Positions 1-5,803 of a stretch of 7,283 nucleotides of DNA are shown in pieces (the first letter of the stretch is position 1; each line of letters begins with the position of its first letter). The translations under genes and the position numbers were made by a program. Source of the stretch: an uncultured Verrucomicrobiota bacterium (lineage in GTDB: Bacteria > Verrucomicrobiota > Verrucomicrobiia > Limisphaerales > SXTU01); the NCBI GenBank assembly GCA_903863315.1, contig CAIPBN010000350.1, forward strand, positions 1 to 7,283, in the 5' to 3' direction. Under the pieces are notes generated by a model, which saw only the letters and a list, made by a program, of their open reading frames with translations, had not been told where the DNA came from and made no database searches.

Positions 1-1
1 C

Positions 2-880
2 TTCGTGGTGATGACCGACCCACGCGGCGGGCCGATTGGCAGCGCGTCCAACTGGACCGCCGGCTACATGCCCGCCGCGGATCAGGGCACGCTCTTCCGC
101 AGCAGAGGCAACCCGCTGCTCGACCTCGCCACGCCCGAAGGCGTCAGCCCGCGCGGGCAACGCCGCTCGCTCGCCCTGCTCGCCGAGCTGAACGAACAGC
201 ACCGTCGCGAACGCCCGCAGGTATCCGAGCTGGCCGCGCGCATTCTCTCCTACGAACTTGCCTACCAGATGCAGACCAGCGCGGCCGGCGTCGTGGACTT
301 GAAAGACGAACCCGCCGCGACGCGCGAACTCTACGGCCTCGACCACCCGCTCACCGCCGACTTCGGGTCGAAGTGCCTCGTCGCGCGCCGGCTCATCGAG
401 AAGGGCGTGCGCTTCGTGCAGCTCTACTCCGGCGGCGGCCATCTCGAAGACACCTGGGACGGCCACAGCGATTGCATCAAGAACCACACGCTCCACGCGG
501 GCGAGACGGACAAGCCGATCGCCGCGCTCATCGCCGACCTCAAGCGCACGGGCCTGTGGGACGAGACGCTGCTGGTCTGGGGTGGCGAGTTTGGCCGCAC
601 GCCCACGAGCGAAGGCGTGGGCAAGCCTGGCCGCGACCACAACTGGCACGGCTTTTCGATGTGGCTCGCGGGTGCGGGTGTGAAGGGCGGGCAGTTCATC
701 GGCGCGACGGACGAGCTGGGCTTCGAGGCCGTCGAGGAGCGCCACCACGTCTCCGACTTGCACGCGACCATCCTGCATCTCATGGGACTGGACCATGAGA
801 AGCTCACGTATTTCTACCAAGGCTTGGAGCAGCGCATCACCGGCGTGCGCGGGGAAGTGATTCGGAAGGCGCTGGCCTGA
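2..880 (+). CDS. DUF1501 family protein, C-terminal part (5' end outside window)
   Basis: The reading frame is open from the left edge and stops with TGA at 878-880, giving the last 292 residues of a protein whose family is usually about 450-490 residues. The first third, where a Tat signal would sit, is therefore missing. DUF1501 proteins resemble sulfatase/alkaline-phosphatase-fold enzymes and are mostly exported; their substrate is unknown. Visible family marks are TDPRGGPIGS near the left edge, GSKCLVARRLIEKGVRFVQL in the middle, the GGGH..DTWDGH segment (about 430-470), WGGEFGRTP (about 578-604), GRDHNWHG (about 632-655) and AGVKGG. The clustered His/Asp residues in these motifs are the likely metal or active-site positions, by analogy with the fold. 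This is the longer PVC-type DUF1501, often encoded beside DUF1549/DUF1553 cytochrome genes; such a partner would lie upstream, outside the window. Family assignment is firm, function is not. Confidence 0.9.
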   Translation, partial: FVVMTDPRGGPIGSASNWTAGYMPAADQGTLFRSRGNPLLDLATPEGVSPRGQRRSLALLAELNEQHRRERPQVSELAARILSYELAYQMQTSAAGVVDLKDEPAATRELYGLDHPLTADFGSKCLVARRLIEKGVRFVQLYSGGGHLEDTWDGHSDCIKNHTLHAGETDKPIAALIADLKRTGLWDETLLVWGGEFGRTPTSEGVGKPGRDHNWHGFSMWLAGAGVKGGQFIGATDELGFEAVEERHHVSDLHATILHLMGLDHEKLTYFYQGLEQRITGVRGEVIRKALA

Positions 881-935
881 ACTCGGGAGAGCTTTTCAAT
901 TGTGCGCTTCACGATGCTGGTTAAAAATCCGCGGT

Positions 936-1802
936 ATGCTGAACACATTTGCTGCATCATGTGATGCGCGTCCGAGCGGTCGCCGACCGCTTGGCACAAC
1001 TGGTTTTACCCTGATCGAACTGCTCGTCGTCATCGCGATCATCGCCATTCTCGCCGGGATGCTGCTGCCAGCGCTCTCGAAGGCCAAAGCCAAAGCGGCG
1101 GCGGCCACTTGCGGCAGCAACCACAAGCAGCTCCAACTGGCGTGGAACATGTATTACGAGGACTTCGACTCCCGCCTCGCGATCAACACCAACTGGCCAC
1201 CGCTCGCCAACATCGACCGCACCTGGTGCGCGGGGTGGATGAGAGTCGGGGGCAACTTCCAGCCGGACAGCGTCACTAACGAAAACTACTACACCCAGGC
1301 GATCATGGGCTCCTACTTCGCCCGCAACGCCAGGCTCCTGAAGTGCCCGATCGATAAATACGTGCAGCCCGGCATGCCCGCTCCGGTGACCGGGATGAGC
1401 TTCGTCCGCAGCATCACGATGAACGTTTTCATGAACGGCGGCTCCGCTTTTGGGAATCCGGTGATGGGCTCCTTGGGAGCGAGTCTCGTCTTCCGCCGCG
1501 CCACTGATATTCGCCAGCCCGCCGAGAATTTCGTCTTCACCCAGGAAGATCCCACCAGCATCGACGACGGCGTCATCACTTCGACCATCGATGCGCCGGG
1601 AAACGCGGGGAACCGGTCCTTCAACAACCGGCCAGCGGCGACTCATGCCAAGGCCACCACGCTCAGTTTCGCGGATGGGCATGTGGAGAATCATCGGTGG
1701 AATCAAACCACGCTGTCTTCCACCATCGATGTGCCAGTGACCGCCAGCGCCACCGACGCGATTTGGTTTAAGACACGGGCAAACGAGAACTTCGTGCCCT
1801 GA
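936..1802 (+). CDS. Prepilin-like protein with N-terminal methylation motif and H-X9-DG C-terminus
   Basis: This is a 288-residue type II secretion/type IV pilin-like protein. Residues 1-23 form a basic leader ending in Gly23. Then comes the prepilin peptidase site G^FTLIELL, with Glu at +5 of the mature protein, followed by a hydrophobic helix (about residues 24-47) and the AKAKAAAA segment typical of these proteins. Near the C-terminus His238 is followed by exactly nine residues and then Asp248-Gly249 (FADGHVENHRW), the H-X9-DG signature of the DUF1559-like prepilin families found in large numbers in Planctomycetes and Verrucomicrobia. The protein is expected to be processed by a PilD-type peptidase and anchored in the inner membrane or assembled as a pseudopilin; individual roles are unknown. 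I chose ATG 936 because it gives a leader of usual length. An in-frame TTG at 900, 10 nt after GGGAG (885-889), would add 12 residues and cannot be excluded. There is no other pilus gene nearby. Confidence 0.88.
   Translation: MLNTFAASCDARPSGRRPLGTTGFTLIELLVVIAIIAILAGMLLPALSKAKAKAAAATCGSNHKQLQLAWNMYYEDFDSRLAINTNWPPLANIDRTWCAGWMRVGGNFQPDSVTNENYYTQAIMGSYFARNARLLKCPIDKYVQPGMPAPVTGMSFVRSITMNVFMNGGSAFGNPVMGSLGASLVFRRATDIRQPAENFVFTQEDPTSIDDGVITSTIDAPGNAGNRSFNNRPAATHAKATTLSFADGHVENHRWNQTTLSSTIDVPVTASATDAIWFKTRANENFVP
975..991. repeat. Perfect palindrome inside the prepilin leader
   Basis: The 8-bp arms AGCGGTCG (975-982) and CGACCGCT (984-991) are exact reverse complements around a single base. As RNA this gives a 7-bp GC-rich stem with a 3-nt loop. 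It lies about 40 nt after the ATG, in the variable basic leader (Pro-Ser-Gly-Arg-Arg-Pro-Leu) of the prepilin. It may be a dispersed palindromic repeat inserted in frame, or a chance product of Arg/Pro codons. Confidence 0.4.
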
Positions 1803-1886
1803 AGGGAATTCCTTCGCAGGCAATCAGCCTCTCTGACGCGGGAGAGGTCTGGGGAGGAGAACGCCGATGGTAGTGAGCAGCTCCCC
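1801..1886. repeat. Short inverted repeats after the prepilin gene
   Basis: Three inverted repeats follow one another. GAAGG/CCTTC (1801-1805 and 1811-1815) overlaps the prepilin stop codon. CCTCTC/GAGAGG (1828-1833 and 1842-1847) has an 8-nt loop. GGGGAG/CTCCCC (1851-1856 and 1881-1886) spans 24 nt. None is followed by a T-run, so an intrinsic terminator is not demonstrated, although the second could stop transcription of the prepilin gene. The rest of the spacer up to about 1990 holds no gene I can support; it has a GGAT-rich stretch at about 1930-1945 that looks like low-complexity intergenic sequence. Confidence 0.3.
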
Positions 1887-2001
1887 TCACCCCGTCCTAC
1901 CCATGAACCGGAAGTCCCCGAGGAGAACAGGATTGGGATCAGGATCGCTCGCAGAGCAAGGAGGTTCATCTGCCGTGGTGGCGTGTGTTAAGCTGCGCCC
2001 C

Positions 2002-2049
2002 TGCGGGTTCCGCCGGAAAAACAGGTTGAACCCCTACCCGCACAGGAGG
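2002..2049 (+). promoter_or_regulatory. Structured 5' leader and Shine-Dalgarno of the second DUF1501 gene
   Basis: A perfect 7-bp inverted repeat, TGCGGGT (2002-2008) and ACCCGCA (2036-2042), closes a 41-nt stem-loop that ends one base before the strong Shine-Dalgarno AGGAGG (2044-2049), itself 11 nt before ATG 2061. Inside the loop a second pairing is possible, GGGTT (2005-2009) with AACCC (2029-2033), which shares bases with the outer stem and so excludes it. There is also a small TTCC/GGAA hairpin (2008-2018). The Shine-Dalgarno is the only strong one I see in the window and fixes the start. Whether the stem regulates translation is inference. Confidence 0.4.
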
Positions 2050-2060
2050 AAGCTGCCGTC

Positions 2061-3182
2061 ATGAGCACCCAAGCGTCCATCACTGGCGACGGAGACCGCC
2101 TTAAGACGCTCGTCGTGGTTTTCCTGCGTGGTGGCGCGGACGGGCTGAACATGGTTGCGCCGCTGCACGACGACGGCTACTACCGCGCCCGCCCCCGCAT
2201 TGCGATCAAGGCCGAAGACGCCGTGAAGCTGGACGGCAGCTTCGGCTTGAACCCGTTGCTCAAGGATTTGGAGCGGCCTTATCGCGACGGGGCCATGGCC
2301 ATCCTCCACGCGGTGGGCTCGGAGGATTCAACCCGATCCCATTTCGAGGCGCAGGATTTGATGGAACGCGCCGGCGACGTGGCCGGCGGCTGGCTGGGGC
2401 GCTACCTGCGCTTCCGGGGAGCGACGACGACCGGCGCGCTCTCGGCCATCGCCGTGAGTCGGGCCTTGCCGGAGAGCTTGCGGGGAGCCCCGTCTGCAAC
2501 GGTGATGCGCACGCTCGATGACTTCACCTTGGGCAAGGGCGGCGGGGCGTTGCAGACGAGTCTGGAAAAACTTTACGCACTACAGGCCGATGCCCTGGGC
2601 GCGGCGGGCCGCGACACGCTAGAAGCGCTGCGCCGCATTGAAAAGGTGCGCACCACCACCTACCTGCCCGCGCACGGTGCGAGCTACGACCGTGATGAGT
2701 TCGCGCAGGGCTTGCAGCAAGTGGCGCGGCTGATCCAGGCGCGCGTCGGCCTCGAAGCCGTCTCGCTTGACCTCGGCGGCTGGGATTCGCACATCACGCA
2801 AAGCGCCATCATGGACCCGCAGATGCGCCGGCTGAACGCGGGGCTCAGCGCCTTCTATCGCGATCTCGGCAAGACGATTGAGCATGTCACCGTCGTCGTG
2901 CTGACCGAGTTTGGCCGGCGGCTGGGGGAGAATTCCGCGTTCGGCACGGACCACGGGCGCGGGAGCGTGATGTTCGTCATGGGCGGCGGCGTGAAGGGCG
3001 GCCGCGTGCTGGCCCAATGGCCCGGCCTGACAAACGATGTGCTCGAAGGCCCCGGCGACCTGCCCGTGACCATCAACTACCGCGATGTGCTCGCGCCCGT
3101 GCTGCAACGACATCATCCCAAGGTGGACCTGGCGAAGGTGTTTCCGGCCTACGCGATCACGCCGCAGGCCATCTACAGCTAA
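2061..3182 (+). CDS. DUF1501 family protein, short form without Tat signal
   Basis: This complete 373-residue DUF1501 protein begins almost at once with the family's first strand, LKTLVVVFLRGGADGLN (residues 14-30), followed by YYRARPRIAI (40-49), the STRSHFEAQDLME block (90-102), DLGGWDSH (237-244), LTEFGRR (281-287), TDHGRGS (296-302) and GGGVKGG (308-314). The conserved Asp/His residues in these blocks are the putative active site of the alkaline-phosphatase-like fold; no substrate is established. Most relatives carry an N-terminal twin-arginine signal. Here none is present, and the frame upstream of ATG 2061 has no alternative start before TAA at 1989-1991, so the protein is predicted to stay in the cytoplasm. 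In many genomes this short form follows a DUF1800 gene; none is present here. AGGAGG at 2044-2049 supports the start. Another gene begins 8 bp downstream. Confidence 0.9.
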   Translation: MSTQASITGDGDRLKTLVVVFLRGGADGLNMVAPLHDDGYYRARPRIAIKAEDAVKLDGSFGLNPLLKDLERPYRDGAMAILHAVGSEDSTRSHFEAQDLMERAGDVAGGWLGRYLRFRGATTTGALSAIAVSRALPESLRGAPSATVMRTLDDFTLGKGGGALQTSLEKLYALQADALGAAGRDTLEALRRIEKVRTTTYLPAHGASYDRDEFAQGLQQVARLIQARVGLEAVSLDLGGWDSHITQSAIMDPQMRRLNAGLSAFYRDLGKTIEHVTVVVLTEFGRRLGENSAFGTDHGRGSVMFVMGGGVKGGRVLAQWPGLTNDVLEGPGDLPVTINYRDVLAPVLQRHHPKVDLAKVFPAYAITPQAIYS

Positions 3183-3190
3183 GACCTCTC

Positions 3191-3424
3191 ATGTCGATCG
3201 CCAGCATGCTCGTCGTCGTCGTGGTTGCCGTGGGCGCACTCGGCATACTTGTGTGGCTGGTCGTGGCAGCGATGCGCGCGAGCGGCACCGGTTCTGCGGG
3301 CAGCTCCACCCAACCAACGGACATCGGCGACGGGATCAGCCACGCGCACGACAGCTCTGACTCAGGCGGCAGCGACGGGGGTGGCGGTGACGGCGGAGGT
3401 GGAGACGGTGGCGGCGGCGATTGA
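3191..3424 (+). CDS. Small single-pass membrane protein with Gly/Asp repeat tail
   Basis: This is a 77-residue protein I do not recognise as a named family. Residues 6-28 form one strongly hydrophobic helix, starting MLVVVVVAVGALGILVW and ending at Arg29. A Ser/Gly/Thr linker follows (30-45), then a short His/Asp/Ser stretch (50-58), then a tail made of Asp separated by four glycines, repeated three times to the C-terminus (about 62-77). With a single positive charge just after the helix and a strongly acidic tail, topology is not obvious. The gene starts 8 bp after the preceding DUF1501 stop, lacks a Shine-Dalgarno, and its TGA overlaps an in-frame TTG of the moeA frame, suggesting translational coupling. 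The glycine codons differ between repeat units, which fits protein-level constraint. Function is unknown; it could be a membrane anchor or partner of its neighbours. Confidence 0.65.
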   Translation: MSIASMLVVVVVAVGALGILVWLVVAAMRASGTGSAGSSTQPTDIGDGISHAHDSSDSGGSDGGGGDGGGGDGGGGD

Positions 3425-3528
3425 ACCAACTTCCGGTCACCCCGATGCGGAGCGAGTCATCTCCACGAGCTGGAGCGCCGAGCATTGCCAGTGCGAACGG
3501 CCTGACGGATGCTTTCTCTCCACTTGAG
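3425..3528 (+). other. 104-bp leader between the small membrane gene and moeA
   Basis: This stretch is either the untranslated leader of moeA (if translation starts at ATG 3529) or a 36-residue N-terminal extension (if it starts at TTG 3421). The encoded peptide is Ser/Pro/Ala-rich and does not resemble MoeA. I see no Shine-Dalgarno at 3445 and only a weak purine patch before 3529. I find no convincing riboswitch fold by eye. Confidence 0.4.
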
Positions 3529-4740
3529 ATGCTGACTTACGAAGAAGCCCTCGCGCGCGTGCTTGGCGCCTTGCCGCCCGCCCTGTCTGAAAAGGTGTCA
3601 GTCGCGGATGCAGCCGGCCGATGCCTGCTGGAAATCGTCACCTCGCCGCTCGATCTGCCTCCGTTCGACAACTCGGCCATGGACGGCTACGCGGTGCGCG
3701 CGGCGGATGTGGCGAAGGCCAGCGCGGAGCATCCCATCTCCCTGCGCATCCTGGGGCAAATCGGTGCCGGGGAGGTTTTTCAGGGCCACGTGGGCGTGCA
3801 GACCTGCGTGCGGCTGTTCACCGGCACGCCGCTGCCCGCCGGTGCGGACGCGGTGGTCATGCAGGAGGATACGCGAACGAACGCGGCCCGCCCGGAGCAG
3901 GTGCAAATTCTGGATGCGGCCCGTCCGTGGGAGAATGTCCGGCTGCGGGGCGAGGATGTGAAGGCCGGCACATTGCTGCTGCCGGCAGGCACCCGTCTTG
4001 GGGCCGGACATTTGAACCTGCTGGCCGCTGTGGGCTTGAAAAACCTGCCTGTGGCCCGGCGTCCGCAGGTGGGTGTGGTGTCCACCGGCAGCGAGCTGCG
4101 GCTGGCCGGCAAACCGCTTGCTCCCGGGCAGATTTACGAGAGCAACCGGCCGATGCTGGCCGCCCTGCTGGCGGACTGCGGCACCAAGGTGCAGAGCTAT
4201 CCGCTCGTGCCCGACTCGCTCACCCGCACGCGCAACGCGTTGCAGCGCGCCTTCGCCGAGTGTGACGCGGTGATCACGACCGGCGGGGCGTCGGTGGGGC
4301 AACTGGATTTTGTGAAGATGGCGTTCGCGGAGCTCGGGGGCAGCCAGGAGTTTTGGCAGGTGGCCATCAAGCCCGGCAAGCCGTTCGTGTTCGGCACGCT
4401 GGCCGGCAAGTTTCTGTTTGGACTGCCGGGCAATCCTGTCTCGGCCTTCGTGACGTTTCTGCTGCTGGTGCGGCCGGCGCTGCTGCGCTGGCAAGGAGTG
4501 CAAGACGTGGCGCTGCCCAGTCATCCCGGGACGCTGGTGGAGGCGTTGGGGAACCGGGGCGACCGCCGTCACTTTGTCCGCGTGCGGGTGGATGTGGAGG
4601 GCCGGGTCCACTCGGCGGGCACCCAGGCGTCGCACATGCTGCACTCGCTCGCCGCAGCCAATGCCCTCGTGGAGGTGCCGCCGGAGACCACGCTGCCAGC
4701 CGGCAGCCCCGTGCGGGTGCTGCGGTGGTCGGGGACTTGA
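3529..4740 (+). CDS. moeA: Molybdopterin molybdenumtransferase MoeA
   Basis: MoeA inserts molybdate into adenylylated molybdopterin to make the molybdenum cofactor in the cytoplasm. The 403-residue protein (E. coli MoeA is 411) has the full domain set: MLTYEEALARVL at the start, PPFDNSAMDGYAVR (about 44-57), GTPLPAGADAVVMQEDT, the RGEDV segment, the VGVVSTGSEL strand, the molybdopterin-binding TTGGASVG (250-257) with Asp260, IKPGKP, and GLPGNPVSAF (298-307), then a C-terminal beta domain. I chose ATG 3529 because the family homology begins there and length fits. In-frame ATG 3445 and TTG 3421 would add 28 or 36 residues of Ser/Pro-rich sequence with no family similarity. TTG 3421 overlaps the stop of the preceding small gene, so coupling is possible. 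No other cofactor gene or molybdoenzyme is in view. It converges on the DHH gene downstream. Confidence 0.95.
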   Translation: MLTYEEALARVLGALPPALSEKVSVADAAGRCLLEIVTSPLDLPPFDNSAMDGYAVRAADVAKASAEHPISLRILGQIGAGEVFQGHVGVQTCVRLFTGTPLPAGADAVVMQEDTRTNAARPEQVQILDAARPWENVRLRGEDVKAGTLLLPAGTRLGAGHLNLLAAVGLKNLPVARRPQVGVVSTGSELRLAGKPLAPGQIYESNRPMLAALLADCGTKVQSYPLVPDSLTRTRNALQRAFAECDAVITTGGASVGQLDFVKMAFAELGGSQEFWQVAIKPGKPFVFGTLAGKFLFGLPGNPVSAFVTFLLLVRPALLRWQGVQDVALPSHPGTLVEALGNRGDRRHFVRVRVDVEGRVHSAGTQASHMLHSLAAANALVEVPPETTLPAGSPVRVLRWSGT

Positions 4741-4752
4741 AGCGCCTTGACT

Positions 4753-4792
4753 GGCGGACAGGCGCATCCGCCCCGCAGTTGGTTCAACTGCG
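4753..4792. terminator. Two hairpins between convergent moeA and DHH genes
   Basis: GGCGGA/TCCGCC (4753-4758 and 4767-4772, 8-nt loop) is followed by a perfect 8-bp stem CGCAGTTG/CAACTGCG (4774-4781 and 4785-4792, 3-nt loop). The second stem contains the DHH gene's stop codon (4784-4786, minus strand). Their position in the 43-bp gap between facing genes suggests bidirectional termination. Neither is followed by a T-run on either strand, so this is tentative. Confidence 0.35.
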
Positions 4793-5734
4793 CGGGACTT
4801 TGCCTTCCAGCGCGGCGAAGGCGTTTTCCAGGCTCTGAAGCGAGCCGTCCTTCTTGGGCGCGGGATTCAACACCTGACGCAGGTAAAGCACGCCGTCCTC
4901 CAGCGTCTGCACCGAGCGAGGCAAGGTGGCTCCCGAAGCGTTGGCATGGCCGCCGCCTTGAAATTGCTGCGCGGCCTTGAGCGCCTCGCCATTCTGGCTG
5001 CGGAAGCTGGCGATGACTGTTCGGTTCGACTTCACGAAAAGCGTGACCAGCACCTGATACGGCGTGGCCTGCTCCCGCAGCAAGCGGTGCACGATGCTGT
5101 TCACGTTGCCGGCCACCGTGTCCACGAAGCCGACCGTCGGGCTGATGTCCACGACGTTCTTGCGGCTCCAGTCGAAGCCCAGCGGGTCCTCGACCCGGCG
5201 CTTCACGGCCATCACTTCGAGCAAGGGGTGGTTGAGGAGCCGCTCCGGGTTGCCCTCGATCAGGGTGTGCAGGCTCCAGAAACCATAGGTCTTCACCAGG
5301 TTGCCGTAGTCACAGGCCAGCTCGAAGTCCGGGTCTTCGACCAAGTAGAGGTCCACCACGTTGCTGAGATGCACGAGCCGGTCGAGCTCGGGCTTGGCCA
5401 GCCCGTTGGCCACACACAACTCGTAGCAGAGGAGGCTCGCGGACTTGGCCAGATCATGGATGAGCCAGGCCTGCTTGGCGGGGGTCTCGGTGGTGTGGTG
5501 GTCCAGAATCAGCCAGTCCGGCCGATCCATGCGCGGCTCGAAGGAGAAGTCACTTACCCACGCAGCGCGCTCGCGGAGCTGCCGCTGCTTCCACGAGTTG
5601 TAGTGGTGCGCCTCCAACCGCACATCCGTCTCGAAGAGCTTGCGGGCCAGCCGCCGCAACAGCAGGCCGGAGAGCAGCCCGTCCAAGTCGCTTTCGTGCG
5701 TGAGAATGATTTCAGGTCGGGGCAGGGAGGCCAT
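4784..5734 (-). CDS. DHH-family phosphoesterase (RecJ/NrnB-like)
   Basis: This 316-residue protein has the two-domain layout of DHH phosphoesterases, Mn-dependent enzymes that cleave phosphodiester bonds in single-stranded DNA, short RNA oligomers or cyclic dinucleotide products. Motif I is LTHESDLDG (11-19, with His13, Asp16, Asp18), motif II is probably Asp62 in WVSDFSF, motif III is LILDHHTTE (75-83, the name-giving Asp78-His79-His80), and motif IV is Asp128 in SNVVDLYL. The C-terminal DHHA1 domain carries QGGGHANASGAT (259-270). Motif I departs from the more usual HxxxDGDA form, having an Asp-Leu-Asp-Gly core, yet keeps the metal-binding residues. It lacks the extra domains of full-length RecJ, so an oligonucleotide phosphodiesterase is likelier than a recombination exonuclease. 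ATG 5734 is chosen; an in-frame TTG at 5764 would add 10 residues. It lies 69 bp downstream of the DUF6807 gene on the same strand and may share its transcript. Confidence 0.88.
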   Translation of the reverse strand: MASLPRPEIILTHESDLDGLLSGLLLRRLARKLFETDVRLEAHHYNSWKQRQLRERAAWVSDFSFEPRMDRPDWLILDHHTTETPAKQAWLIHDLAKSASLLCYELCVANGLAKPELDRLVHLSNVVDLYLVEDPDFELACDYGNLVKTYGFWSLHTLIEGNPERLLNHPLLEVMAVKRRVEDPLGFDWSRKNVVDISPTVGFVDTVAGNVNSIVHRLLREQATPYQVLVTLFVKSNRTVIASFRSQNGEALKAAQQFQGGGHANASGATLPRSVQTLEDGVLYLRQVLNPAPKKDGSLQSLENAFAALEGKVPRS

Positions 5735-5803
5735 GATGCAAAATGGTTGTTCGAGGGAATCCAAAGCGGGCCAGCCACGGCGGCTTCGACTCCCGCCACT
5801 GGA

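Noticed and set aside
957..1823. A 288-codon open frame on the minus strand
   Set aside because: It is antisense to the prepilin gene, which has a processing site and the H-X9-DG motif; the antisense product has no recognisable features.
1867..2064. A 65-codon open frame in the spacer before the second DUF1501 gene
   Set aside because: The translation is basic and low-complexity, there is no ribosome binding site, and the region carries inverted repeats typical of intergenic DNA.
3017..3190. Longer version of the small membrane protein starting inside the DUF1501 gene
   Set aside because: The upstream part is an Arg/Pro-rich out-of-frame reading of DUF1501; the hydrophobic helix begins just after ATG 3191.
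3370..3421. RTX-type calcium-binding repeats in the Gly/Asp tail
   Set aside because: RTX units follow a nine-residue GGxGxDxxx pattern with a hydrophobic position. This tail has a five-residue period and no hydrophobic residue.
3425..3528. Molybdenum-cofactor riboswitch in the moeA leader
   Set aside because: No extended conserved stem is visible by eye, and the stretch is short and may be coding.
3598..4767. A 389-codon open frame on the minus strand
   Set aside because: It is antisense to moeA and its translation is Gln/Arg/His-rich without recognisable domains.
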